The translations under genes were made by a program, and so were the position numbers. Of a stretch of DNA of 64,000 nt, positions 1-10,332 are shown piece after piece. The notes beneath the pieces are model-generated. The model did not search any database and was not told the DNA's origin. It saw only the letters and a program-made list of their open reading frames with translations. The stretch comes from Diphasiastrum complanatum (lineage: Eukaryota > Streptophyta > Lycopodiopsida > Lycopodiales > Lycopodiaceae): assembly GCA_029204225.1 (NCBI GenBank), contig CM055100.1, positions 18,313,595-18,377,594 of the forward strand, written 5' to 3'. Within the stretch, counting starts at the first letter, position 1. Each line of letters begins with the position of its first letter.

Positions 1-71
1 ATACCACCAAGGCCTATGGGCGAAGCCAGGAGGAAGCTCGAGGAAGATGTCCGAAGGCACAACGAAAGGCA

Positions 72-359
72 TTGGAAGCTAGGAGACAAAGATTGCAGAG
101 ATGCTGCGACTGGACTCGGAGAGACACCCAGAGCTTCAGATCTCCGCCCCTGCTGTGGCCCCCTAGCCCCCCGCTGTCGAGCTGGATTTGGGATGAGCAG
201 ATTAGAATGAACTTCACACGACGGCAGCTCATCATGGTCAGGGACAGAGCTGCCCGCCGTCGGGCTAACCAGGAGGCAGGTCGGGCTAACTGGGAGGCAG
301 AGCGAGAGCGACAGAACAATGCACCTGACGAGGGCGAGGAGTCTGTGGAGGATCCATAG
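72..359 (+). other. Unrecognised Arg/Glu-rich reading frame
   Basis: An open frame of 95 codons ends at a TAG. Its second half is rich in Arg, Ala and Glu and contains a short internal duplication (RANQEA / RANWEA). I recognise no family. It lies beyond the tail of the minus-strand hAT-like pseudogene, so it may be non-coding transposon flank. The opposite strand is also open here. No function is proposed. Confidence 0.2.
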
Positions 360-856
360 AAATGTTTAGAATGGATAGGATCCAGCCGTATGTGGCTGGC
401 TGTTGTTATGTAGTTTTCGGCATAGATGAGGCAACCTTTAGTGTTTAACATAGTGTAAAGAACAGCCCCAGCCGTATGTGGCGGGATAGGTATTGTTATT
501 TTGATACCACTGTTGAATTAATGTTCAATGTGTTTTTTGTGCAACACATGCCTGGTATGATGCAGTGTTATATGTGTGTTTATGAAATGCTATAAAGGGG
601 GTTGTATTTCTGTGTTGTGCATCTGCTATCAATCTCTGCAGTTGAAACTAACTGAAAGTACGCACATACCATTTGAAATAAAATTGAAAATAGAGCATCA
701 CATTTACAAATTGACAAATACACAATGTGCAGCGAATAAAGTACGTCCAACACTGGATATAATATAGAAACTGGTCTGAATACAATGTTCGACCATCTGG
801 CCACCAAACATGGAACATGATATCAAACTGCTAAAATAAAAATAACAGAGCTACAA
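360..856. other. No gene seen; AT-rich flank
   Basis: Nothing coding is recognisable. The phrase 'cagccgtatgtggc' occurs twice about 80 bases apart (near 382 and 468), suggesting a small local duplication. The stretch probably belongs to the 3' side of the minus-strand hAT-like element. Confidence 0.4.
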
Positions 857-1371
857 TCAATGCTCTGGCTCTAACTCAAACGAATGCTCCGGAGATAACT
901 CAGGGCCCTGAGCTGACTCTCGCAATTGATATCTATGTCTGTCTGGAATTGGCATGGGCTGTGTATCCAAGGAGGACTCGTCATCCTCATCCTCCCCAAT
1001 CTGCCTCCGCATCAGCCCCCAAGCAAGCCAAACCGACTAGACCTGCTCCAGCTGGATGTGATACTGCACCTCCACCTGCACCCGGGGCCCTGCGAGGTCG
1101 TCCTCTCTTCCCTGGCTGTTTCTGTGCTCTGCCTTTCTTGTTCGGTGCACCCTTGGGCCTTCCTGGTCTCTTGCGGACGAGGGGAGCTGTCAATGCATCA
1201 TCACCCCCATGCAGATCACCTGGCTAGCTAGGCTGGGCCCAAGCTGAGGCCGACTGAGATAGAGAAGCCAAAGATGGGTGCCCCTGTGCAGCTAATAGTG
1301 GAGGATAGGCCTGTGGAGTGTGTGCCCGTGGGGCTGCTGCTGGCGGAGGAACTGGCTGTGGAGGGGCCGTT
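857..1371 (-). pseudogene. C-terminal tail of hAT-like pseudogene, beyond the gypsy insertion
   Basis: Read on the minus strand this continues the proline-rich tail of the hAT-like pseudogene whose body lies at 5150-8045. Removing the gypsy element at 1372-5130 and one copy of its target duplication joins the two parts in one frame (…Ala-Arg-Thr-Ala-Pro-Pro…). The frame then meets a TAG, followed by two AT-hook-like basic stretches (KRPGRPKGAP and GKRGRPRRAP), a one-base shift near 988, an acidic run (EDEDDESS) and a TGA at 857-859. The second hAT-like element (11.5-13.4 kb) also has a basic GRPRGRP tail, so a DNA-binding tail appears to be a trait of this family. This part is dead: it carries stops and is separated by 3.7 kb of retrotransposon. 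Confidence 0.6.
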
Positions 1372-1653
1372 AGTTATGGACTCGGCTCTTGGAGGGCGCA
1401 CTATTTTCCCTTCCAGTTGGGCCCTAGCCACCAGAAGCTTCCTTTTAGGGCTTCCTCTTGGCTACAAGTAGGGAAACTGTGTCATTTGTTATTCAGCTGA
1501 TGATATTGATCTCTCTCTTTAGTCTCCTTAATCTCTCTCTTTCCTGCTTTCTAGGGTTAAGTCTTGCTTATGTGCCGCTTTCATAGCTTAAGTCTTGCTT
1601 ATGTGATGCTTTCATAGCTTAGCTCTAGATCAGTTGTGGCTCTATTCGTAACT
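1372..1653 (+). repeat. 5' LTR of gypsy A, internally deleted
   Basis: It starts AGTTATGGACTCGGCTC and ends CTATTCGTAACT, directly against the primer binding site. The complete 3' LTR of copy A2 (16320-16762) is 443 bp; this one is 282 bp because about 160 bp after the first 17 bases is missing. The likely promoter element seen as CTATAAGTA in copy A2 reads CTACAAGTA here. Confidence 0.85.
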
Positions 1654-2063
1654 TGGTATCAGAGCACTTTCCTGATTGCTGAATTTCAGATCTGATTTTT
1701 TGATTGGGTGCCCATTTTCCTTGATTTTTCTCTCTTTGCTAAGGGCTTTCGTCTCTTTGCTTCAGCAACATTCAGCACAGTTTGGAGGGGGACCAGCTCC
1801 TATCAAAGCATTTTCCTTGGCGGAGCATTTTTTTTTTTTCCGGCCGCCAAATTTAGCGGAAGTACTCCCCTAACTATCTGCTAAAGCTCCGCCAAGGAAA
1901 ATGCTCTGATGGGAGTTGGTCCTCCTCCAAACTGTGCTGAATGTTGCTGAAGCAAAGAGACGAAAGCCCTCAACAAAGAGAGAAAAATCAAGGAAAATGG
2001 GCACCCAATCAGAAAATCAAATCTGAAATTCAGCAATCAGGAAAGTGGTCTGATACCAAGTTA
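1649..2063. repeat. Large inverted repeat, 178-bp arms, 59-bp loop
   Basis: The left arm (1649-1826) and the reverse complement of the right arm (1886-2063) align without gaps, with about nine mismatches counted by hand (about 95% identity). Each arm carries the LTR end TAACT, a primer binding site and the following leader. The centre is a T-run followed by CCGGCCGCC. A transcript through this segment would fold into a long hairpin. The arrangement is two related retroelement 5' ends fused head to head. Confidence 0.9.
1654..1665 (+). promoter_or_regulatory. Primer binding site, initiator tRNA-Met
   Basis: TGGTATCAGAGC immediately follows the LTR end. This is the standard plant retrotransposon site complementary to the 3' end of initiator tRNA-Met, where minus-strand DNA synthesis begins. 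Confidence 0.9.
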
Positions 2064-2522
2064 TGATCAAAATCTCAGGTGTTGAATCAATGAAGCATAA
2101 AAGATAGCAATAGACTAAAGCCCTACAAGCAATAGACAAGACAATAGGTTCTCCCACGAAAAGCCCAAGTAATACCAATCAATAATCTGAAAAATGAGTG
2201 TACAAATGCCCCCTATAAATACCCTACCAATGAACCCAATAGGAATTCAAAAGTAAAGGGAGGCAAAATGTGGAGGGAAAATAGTGCGCCCTCCTACGGG
2301 CGCCCACTCCACATATAACCATATAATAAGGACCCAAGGCTAGTCAATGTCATAAAAAAGGACCCAGTGCGGGTCATAAGCATATAAAAAGGCTCTGGGG
2401 GCCTGTACATGACTAATATAAAATGCGTAACCAGAAATATACATAACCAACAATAAATGTAAAGAGGCCTGTGGAATATATGCAGAGTAGCCCAGTAGGC
2501 CTGTATCCTGTAGTCCGTAACT
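2059..2522 (-). repeat. Antisense LTR of a related gypsy subfamily
   Basis: Read on the minus strand this 464-bp block begins AGTTACGGACTAC and ends GATCATAACT, the same AGTTA…TAACT ends as the gypsy A LTR. It shares the internal block GGAGGGCGCACTATTTTCCC with gypsy A but is otherwise divergent. A primer binding site with one mismatch lies against its end on the minus strand (about 2047-2058). It has a TATTTATAG promoter-like element in minus orientation near 2215. The gag frame of gypsy A resumes immediately after it. Confidence 0.8.
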
Positions 2523-2524
2523 AG

Positions 2525-3280
2525 AAGCGTCTTTGCTTTCGTTGTAAGAGTCCTGACCATTTTGCCCGTGATTGCCGTCAGCCTCTCCCTACTACTATTG
2601 CTGTTTTTTACCATGAGGGCACTACTCCAGATGATTCCGATATCTACATTCATATTTCTGATGAGCCTGACCTATCCTTTGAGTCTTCCACTGATTTACT
2701 TCCTGCTACTTGCCATGCTCAGCTTGCCTATGCTACTTGGACAGGGCGTCCTGGTCCTCGCTCCATTCGGTTACGTGTACGTATTACAGGTCGTGAGTAT
2801 ATTGCTGTAGTTGATAATGGCAGCACTCATTCTTTTATTAGCAGTTATATCACTAGTCGGATCTGTGCTTCACCTGTTCCTGCTTCACAGCCTCTCACAG
2901 TTGAGGTTGCCAGTTCCCATTCTTTTCCTAGTTTTCAGATGTTTCAGCGTTTACCATACCGCATTGGAGATTTTTTTGGACAGGCAGATCTTTACATTAT
3001 TCCTATGGAGCGTTATGATCTTATCCTTGGTGCTGATTGGTTTGCATCTCTTGGAGCCGTTACACTGGACTTGACACAACAGACATTGACATTTGTACAT
3101 GGTGCAGTTACACACTCACTTGTTGGCATTGATTCTCAGGGAGACTTCCAGTTGATTTCTGGGAAGCAGTTTATTCGCAGCCTGCTGAAGGCTCATTGTG
3201 CAGCCTTATTATGTGTTCAGCGGGGCAGTACCAGTTCCTCCAGTTTCTACTCCAGCAGCTATTCCTCAGGTGATCTCTGA
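2525..3280 (+). pseudogene. gypsy A gag zinc knuckle and protease
   Basis: The frame opens directly after the antisense LTR with a CCHC knuckle (CFRCKSPDHFARDC), so the upstream gag is absent. About 90 residues on is the aspartic protease motif with flanking hydrophobic strands, reading VVDNGSTHSFI; the usual DTGS has become DNGS. A second conserved protease block, DLILGADWF, follows. The frame ends about 40 residues into the protease-RT linker; a shift near 3220 puts RT in another frame. Protease normally cleaves the Gag-Pol polyprotein inside the particle; this copy is truncated and shifted. Confidence 0.8.
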
Positions 3281-5069
3281 CTTATTACATCAGTATGCTT
3301 TTGTCTTTTCAGAACCTATGACACTACCACCATTACGTGACTTGAACCATCATATTGACTTGCATCCCGGTTCTGCTCCTCCTTCCCGTCCCCCTTATCG
3401 TATGTCTCGATCTGAGCGTGATGAGCTTGAGCTCCATATTACTGCCTTGTTGGATCAGGGTCTCATTGTTCCTAGTCACAGCCCTTTTGGTGCCCCTGTT
3501 CTCCTTGTTAGTAAGAAAGATGGTACCAAACGCCTTTGTATTGATTACCGTGCTTTAAATAAGTTGACTTTTCGTAATCAGTACCCTGTTCCACGCATGG
3601 ATGACCTCTTTGACCAGCTCGGTACCTCTAAAATCTTTTCCAAGATACACCTTCGTTCTGGATATTACCAAATCAGGATGCACCCTTCTGACGAACATAA
3701 GACTGCTTTTCGTACTCATCTTGGTTTATATGAATTTCGTGTGCTTCCTTTTGGTGTTACTAATGGCCCTCCTATGTTCCAGAATGTGATGAATAATGTC
3801 ATGCGTCTGCTTCTTGGTCATTGTGCCTTGGTTTATTTTGATGATATTCTTATTTTTAGTCAGTCTCTTGCTGAGCATGTTTCTCATCTTTCCTCTGTAT
3901 TTCAGTTACGTGTACATCACCAGTTATTTGCTAAGTTGTCTAAATGTTCTTTTGCTGTTTTTGAGATCGAGTTTCTTGGTTTTCTTGTTTGTAATGGACA
4001 CATTCGTCTGGACCCTCATAAGGTTCAGGCCATCCAGGATTGGCCTATACCAACTGATATTCATCATGTTTGTATGTTCCTTGGGTTAGCCACTCACCTT
4101 CGTCGTCCAGTTTCTCATTTTGCCACTATTGCAGCTCCTCTTCATGCACTTTTGAAGAAGTCTAGTACTTTTCTTTGGACTTCTGATTGTCAGTCAGCGT
4201 TTGATACTCTTCGTCGTGCTGTTGTTGATGCTGCCGTAATGTGTTTACCACAGTTTGACCAGAAGTTTCTTGTTGAGACTGATGCTAGTAATGTTGGTTT
4301 GGGTGCTTTACTTCGCGTCGTCTTCGCTCTTATGAGCAACGTTATTCTGTGCATGAGAAAGAGTTTCTTGCTATTATCTATGCTCTTAAGAAGTGTCATT
4401 ATCTGTATCGAGTTCCATTTGACATTATTACTGATCACCAGTCTTTACGTTATCTGTTTTCTCAACGTGACCTTAGTGATCGTCAATTTCGTTGGTTGCA
4501 GTTTTTACAGTCTTTTAATTTTTCCATATTGTATCGTCCTGGTCGTGCTAACACTGCTGCTGATGCATTATCTCGTCTTCCAGCTTTGTTGAATACACTC
4601 GTTTCTACTATTCCTCCATGGTTTGATGATCTACCTGCAGCATACCTTACATGTTCTGATTTTCGTGATGTTTATAGTTCTGCCCCACCTGTTTCGTCCC
4701 GTCCTCATCAGGTTTACTCCATTGTTGACAACCGTCTTTATCGTTATGATTCTCTTTGTATTCCTAGTTCCTTGGGTATCCGTTCCCAATTGTTGTCGGA
4801 TGCTCATTCCTCTCCTGTTGGGGGTCACTTTGGTTTTCGGAAGTCTTATGCTCGTCTCAAAGACCATTTCTATTGGCCCTCTCTTCGATCTGAGCTTGCT
4901 GTACTTATTCGTACCTGCCCTTTTTGTCTTCGTAATAAGTACTCCCGTGCTAAATTTGCTGGTTTGCTTTAGAGTTGGCCTATTCCTCATTGCCAGTGGA
5001 CTGATAGATCTATGGACTTTATCCTTGGCCTTCCCCATACCCAGCGTGGTCAGGATCATGTATGGTTGT
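3198..5069 (+). pseudogene. gypsy A reverse transcriptase, RNase H and partial integrase
   Basis: RT motifs in order: [16 protein letters not shown], then [12 protein letters not shown], then PFGVTNGP, then VYFDDILIFS. The first catalytic Asp (KIDLRSGY in the sister copy) is His here (codon 3648-3650), which should abolish polymerase activity. RNase H starts at FLVETDASNVGLGALL and is cut by a deletion of roughly 45 bp near 4315 with a frameshift; it resumes at HEKEFLAII and includes the ADALSRLP block. The integrase zinc region (GGHFGF…CPFCLRNK) ends at a TAG at 4970-4972 where the sister has CAG. The catalytic core stops at MDFILGLP before the deletion junction. Clearly inactive. Confidence 0.85.
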
Positions 5070-5071
5070 AG

Positions 5072-5130
5072 TTGCTTATGTGATGCTTTCATAGCTTAGC
5101 TCTAGATCAGCTGTGGCTCTATTCGTAACT
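5072..5130 (+). repeat. Remnant of gypsy A 3' LTR
   Basis: The last 59 bases of the LTR (TTGCTTATGTG…CGTAACT) match the 3' end of the copy A2 LTR, followed by the flanking target sequence CCGTC and the hAT-like tail. Confidence 0.8.
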
Positions 5131-5149
5131 CCGTCCGTGCAGGAGGCAA

Positions 5150-8045
5150 TTATAGCGGCGATATGTACTGAAAGGGGCGCTGCGGTGGCCGGTACTGGTA
5201 CATCCTGGGTGCTGCCACTGGAGGAGCCACTGTGGATGTGGGCGCTAAAAAAAAAAACCTGGGCACTGGAGGAGCCACTGAAGGAGCCAATGTGGATGTG
5301 GGCGCTGCAAGAGAAAAGCTAGGCACAGATGGTGGCCTGCCATGGGGACCTGGTGCTGCAGAAGTGGATGGCGATGGAGGGGCTGCTGGCCTCAACGACA
5401 TCGGTGGCACTGGAGGGGCTGTGCGGCGCACGTACACCCTTTGAGGAACTGGAGGAACTGTAGGCACCTCGTGTAGCTGCTCTGGCTGAGACTCTGTGTA
5501 GGGCATGTTGGCTAGAGAGGATGGGGGCGCCCTGACGCTCAGCATCTGCTGGGCCTCTGAATCCAACTCTGCAATCAAGTCGTCCAGCTGGGCATCCGAA
5601 TACAAATGCTCTGGGCTCTGGGACTCATCATGTGCACCATCCTCTGGATCATCCTGTGCCTCATCCCGTGCGTCATCTTGTGCACCATGCGGACCCTGCA
5701 GGGCCTCCCAATCGGTACAATCAAAGTCATCTGGTGACTCCTCTGGTGTGCTGTCATAGAAATGCCTATGGCTCTGTGATGCACGCATCCAAGTTGCTGC
5801 GGAACGTAAACCCAAATCACTATGCCCCCTATCAAGAGCCTCCTCCATCATAACAACATAAGAAGGTATGCCACTGGCCCCCCCTGTGTGCCCTGCCCGT
5901 CTCCCGGTATAATCTGTGGCATGTGTCCCATCTCTACCACATGATGCACCTATGACCCCTACTCTAGGCGTGTGCCCAACACCTGTCTCATATGCCTCAT
6001 CCCGCTCTGATCTGGCGAACACAACCCGAATGGGCTCATCCTCATCCTGATCATCCTCTGACACTGGCTCATCTGCCTCGTACAGTGGAGGCTCTCTGTG
6101 CTCAAGCCCAAGCTCTCTCTCTCTCTCTCTCATCTCGGCAAGCTCCCTCTCTCTCTCTCTGCCATCAACTGTGTGGCCAGATCATCTGCAGGCATGGGAT
6201 GGGTGCTGTCCGTAGGCAAGTCAACCTGGCGCTCCAAATCAGATATCTTCGTCTGCAAGGTTTAAAATTTGCATGTCAGAGAGACAACTTTATCAAGAAA
6301 TGACACCAACGTACCAGGAGTCAACCAACATGCTATGGGAGAACAACTTATCACCTGCAATGCGCTCGTAATGGTCGGAAGTCTCTTGGCGAGACGTGCG
6401 TTGGTGCTACAGAACACCAACCGCTCCAACTGACTCACTGACAACCGGTTTCTTCTCCTCGTGTGAATGAGTGCCCATGTGCTTCAATTATGCTCACACA
6501 CGAAGGCAGCGCAGTCCTGTGGTATGTGCAATGAAATGCTTCAGCACATGTGCAAGGGTGGAAGGTCAACGAAACACAGCAATGGAGGATGAAATGAAAT
6601 GCATACCTGAGAAAGGACACGCAGTGCAAGACACTGTATGGATGGATAGGTGCTACCGAACATGGTCCACCAGGTAATGGGAAGCTGCCTCCTCTCTGGA
6701 TCCTGAGCAGCCAGGTGGCCGAACGTGCCCATGCCGAAACGAAATGCAGCGAGCTCCTCCATGAGCATGATAGGATCCAAACCTATGTGTGGACCCACCC
6801 TGTAAATGTAATGAAGCCAATCGGCCTCGAGCTCCCTGTCTGCGATCTGTGTCGGAGAGAGGAAGAGGGGATGCAGCATGTGTGCAACGCTGTGGATACT
6901 CCTGTGGAAGTAGTTCCACCGCGTCTCCCAGATGAACTTCAGCTCGGTCATCCGGCAGGTGAGAGGCATGTGGTTTAGGGCATTACGAAAAAACTTAACA
7001 TTGACAGAAAAACAAACTAGCAATTACTGAAAAGATAAAGGCCAATTACATTACTATACTGCTTACCTCTCTGGCTGCAAGATGGGCAGCTATAGAAACT
7101 GTCCAATCTGGTCCATGAGCTCATACACCAGTCCAAGTGTCGACCCCTCGCTGTCAGCCATGCGGAGCACAATGTAGAATGGTCGAAGCAGTCCTGACAA
7201 TGTCTGTGCATCCCTCCAAAACTGGTCTCCCCTCATCGTGGAAGAAGAGTGCTCCCCATCCTCAGTGTGCTGAAACGTACTGGCACGCCAAAGATAACTG
7301 GCAACCATCTGTAGAAGCTGCGCCCTACGCCTGATCAAACGGTCGATGACCACCAAGTCGAATGCAAAGCGTGTGGGGGCTGGCTTACGGAGGTCCAGAT
7401 GGCTGAACACCCGGAACATGGCAAGAACACGCCTCTTCCTGGTGACAAAAGTCACTAGGAATAGGGCCTCACGGACGATGGCGCTAACCCAGGGAATTGT
7501 ACCTATGTCCCCCATCAGAAGGTCTATGTCGTGCGCTGCACAGGGGGTATGAACAATGTGAGAGAACTCGGCCTCTAGCAGTACACCCATCTAAATGCAG
7601 TTCGTGGCATTGTCCATTGTGATGACATGCTGTGCGCCTATGGACAAGGTGGAAGACCTGATGACATCCAACATGAACTCTGTAGATATGACTTCCCCCC
7701 CCCTGCTACAATCCACGGCCCTCAAAAACTGTGTGCCCATGCAGCTGGAGACCAATATGTTGAGGATCGGCCTCCTCCTAATATCAGTCCAGCCATCGGA
7801 CATGATGCTGCAACCGTAAGTGGCCAAGTGGCGACGCAGAGGCTTCATCTCTCTAGACAAGGACTCGACCCTATCCCTCAGCATGTGTGTGTGGACAACC
7901 TCTGAACTAGGGACTTTCCAGCTAGGGCTGACAGACTGTGCAAGGCGGAAGGCCCTTCTGAAGGGCTCAGAGTCGGTGATGGCAAATGGAAGTTTCACAA
8001 AACGCGCGGGCCCTGCGGACTGTTCCGCAGAACCCGAGAGCAGGG
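5150..8045 (-). pseudogene. hAT-like transposase pseudogene 1 (DUF659 type)
   Basis: On the minus strand: a DUF659-type block with YGCSIMSDGWTDIRRRPI and HVITMDNATNC, then IVHTPCAAHDIDLL, the FVTRKRRVLAMF and LRKPAPTRFAF blocks, then ETRWNYFHRS, the terminal WWTMFG…LALRVLSQ block, and CEHN…TRRRNRLS. This is the hAT order, ending in the dimerisation region. Introns are visible at 6517-6606 and about 6253-6354 with GT-AG ends, and probably one upstream starting near 7068. Lesions: an in-frame TAG near 7588, a TAG near 7090, TGA replacing the conserved Trp near 6485, a shift in a short GA run near 6130 and TAA at 5150. The acidic, proline-rich tail continues beyond the gypsy insertion at 857-1371. 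No N-terminal BED finger was found; a long (GA)n array sits where the N-terminus would be. Confidence 0.75.
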
Positions 8046-8053
8046 AAAGAGGG

Positions 8054-8487
<434 letters not shown>

Positions 8488-9305
8488 GTCCAAGAATATA
8501 GTCCACTGGTTTGTGAAGCGGGTACGAACCCAAGGGACCGAGCCTGGCTTGATTCGGGTATCATCCAGTCAAAATGGCCGTTCGACGGGATAGAAACGCA
8601 ATTCGGCCAGCGGATAACCTCGATAGGAACCTGTCGGAATAGACAAGACGAGGAAAGGACCGACGAAGAACCCAGAACGTCCGTCCGAAGTTCGACGTTG
8701 AACAGGGCTTCAAGGACACTTTGTGAGGGACGGGACCTGAAAACATTTGGAATCGACAGAATGGCCCAGGAACACAGTCCACGAATTTGGATTCGAATGG
8801 CCCTTTGACGGGACAGAAACGCAATTAGGTCAAACGAAATGGACTAGTTTTGCAGCTTTTCGTCCGACGGTCCTGTTTCTCCAAACGGGATCCGTTTCAG
8901 GTGTCATCCGTTTTGGCCAGCGGACAACCTCGATAGGAACCTGTGGGAGCAGACGGGACGAGGACCGGATGGACGGTAGGCCCAGTACGTCCTTCCGAAG
9001 TTCGACGTCAAACAGAGCTTCGGGGACACTTTGCCGAGATGGGACCTGAAAACATTCGGAATTGACAAAATGGTCTGGAAATACAATCCAACGGTTTGTG
9101 ATCCCGATACGATCTCAAGGGACCGAGCCTGGCTCTATTCGGTTGTCGTTCGGTCAAAATGGCCGTTCGACGAGACGAGGAATGGACGGACGGCCTGTAG
9201 TGAATAAAATAGTTTTGCATGAGTAATTAGTAAGCTATTGAAGTTCATCTGGGGGGAAACCGATCACATCATACAAGACACAATATTGTGTAGAACCGTG
9301 AGGAC
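8488..9305. repeat. Diverged direct repeats, left cluster
   Basis: Two and a half degenerate copies of a GC-rich unit of roughly 270-330 bp (about 8500-8775, 8776-9080, 9081-9190). Recurring phrases are GGGACCGAGCCTGGCT, TCGGTCAAAATGGCC, CAACCTCGATAGGAACCTGT, TCCGAAGTTCGACGT and GGGACACTTTG. The first copy lacks a block of about 90 bp present in the second. The cluster ends with TAATTAGTAAGCTATTGAAG. It recurs in the same orientation at 11029-11525. No convincing reading frame is conserved between copies. Confidence 0.75.
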
Positions 9306-9779
9306 AGAGGTAGCTATACCCCTGTAGTGAATGGCATAGTTCTGCTGACCATTCACTCTTCTAGTGTCCATTAACTTCTGGAGTTCAAAATTGTGAACAA
9401 CATGTTTTCCACAGTTGTTTTCATCAAGCCATGGAATTGAGGACGCACACCACACAAGCCCATCAAAACGTGCAAAAGTGTGGACCTATCGTATGCTTTA
9501 GGGCCAACGGCTAGCAAACAAACGGCGAAAAGAAGGACATCAAATACACTGTTGAGCAAGATTCTTCTGATGATGAAGAGTACAAGCCTTCCAGTTAGCC
9601 AGGAAGAAAGTTCGATCTCTTCCATAACTGGCGAGTGCGACAGACGTACTGAAGCTGTTTGGTTACCGACGGGGATGGTGTAAATGAAAGTCAATTAGAG
9701 CAGGTTTTGCAATCAATATAGAGTTTGAAAGGCAGTTGTGTTGGCTTTATACTGTTTTATGATTTAGGTTTTGGCTTCA

Positions 9780-9900
9780 CTGCCCATTTCCTGAACTCAG
9801 AAACCCAACGAAGCAGTATATATCAGGCAATGTTCACTACCCTTCCATCTGGATATTTGGCCAGGAAGCCTTGCAAGAAAGCAATGGCCAAAAAGGTCCT
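9780..9900 (-). pseudogene. SNF2 ATPase fragment, second copy (left arm)
   Basis: The reverse complement matches the right-arm fragment base for base over long runs (for example TGGCCATTGCTTTCTTGCA against TGACCATTGCTTTCTTGCA, and TCTGAGTT.AGGAAATGGG in both). The lysine-threonine of Walker A is lost here. A stop codon (TGA) lies at the same codon as the right arm's TAA, so the fragment was probably already non-coding when it was duplicated into the inverted repeat. Confidence 0.55.
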
Positions 9901-10140
9901 TCTAGGGCATGCAGACGAAAGGACTGGTTGTGTCGCCTTTACGTACTCCCAGATTTTACCACGCCATTAATTGCTCCGTTTTCGACTCCACGTCAAACGT
10001 TTTTTGGTGAGCCTTCAGAGACAGTACCCACTGGTTTTTGATCAGTGGATCAGAAACCACTGGGTGCTGTCTCTGGAGGCTCACCATCAACGTTTCACGT
10101 GGAGTCGAAAACGGAGCAATTGGTGATTGGCAAGATTCAG

Positions 10141-10332
10141 GAACACATACTGGCGTCAGAACTACTCCCATCATCTTCATGCATTGGAAAGACATTTTTG
10201 ACCATTGCTTTCTTGCATAGCTTCTTGGTCAAACATCCAAATGAAAGGGTATTGATCATTGCCTAATCTATGCTGCTTCCTTGGGTGTCTGAGTTTAGGA
10301 AATGGGTCTTGAAGCCCATAAAATTTCTTTTC
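10141..10332 (+). pseudogene. SNF2 ATPase fragment, DRD1/CLASSY-like (right arm)
   Basis: The frame has a GKT at 10186-10194 in the context IGKTFLTIAFLHSFL, then HPNERVLIIA, a TAA at 10264-10266, then SMLLPWVSEFRKWVLKPI in the same frame. This is the Walker A helix, a variable loop and motif Ia of SNF2 helicases. The spacing and the W..EF.KW signature resemble the plant DRD1/CLASSY subfamily of RNA-directed DNA methylation. The first Walker glycines are missing and nothing downstream follows, so it is a short captured fragment and not a gene. The subfamily assignment is from memory of the motif. Another SNF2 family member is possible. Confidence 0.55.

Larger units (their letters stand above)
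1372..5130 (+). mobile_element. Ty3/gypsy element A (truncated, nested in hAT-like gene)
   Basis: The order is: 5' LTR (1372-1653), primer binding site, leader, an antisense related LTR, gag zinc knuckle, protease, reverse transcriptase, RNase H, part of integrase, and the last 59 bases of a 3' LTR. The LTR ends are AGTTA…TAACT. The five bases before the element (CCGTT) and after it (CCGTC) match at four positions and look like the target duplication. By comparison with copy A2 (13562-16762), about 1.5 kb covering the rest of integrase, the chromodomain and most of the 3' LTR is deleted. The junction near 5070 shares TTG between both sides, as in illegitimate recombination. Non-autonomous. 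Confidence 0.85.
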
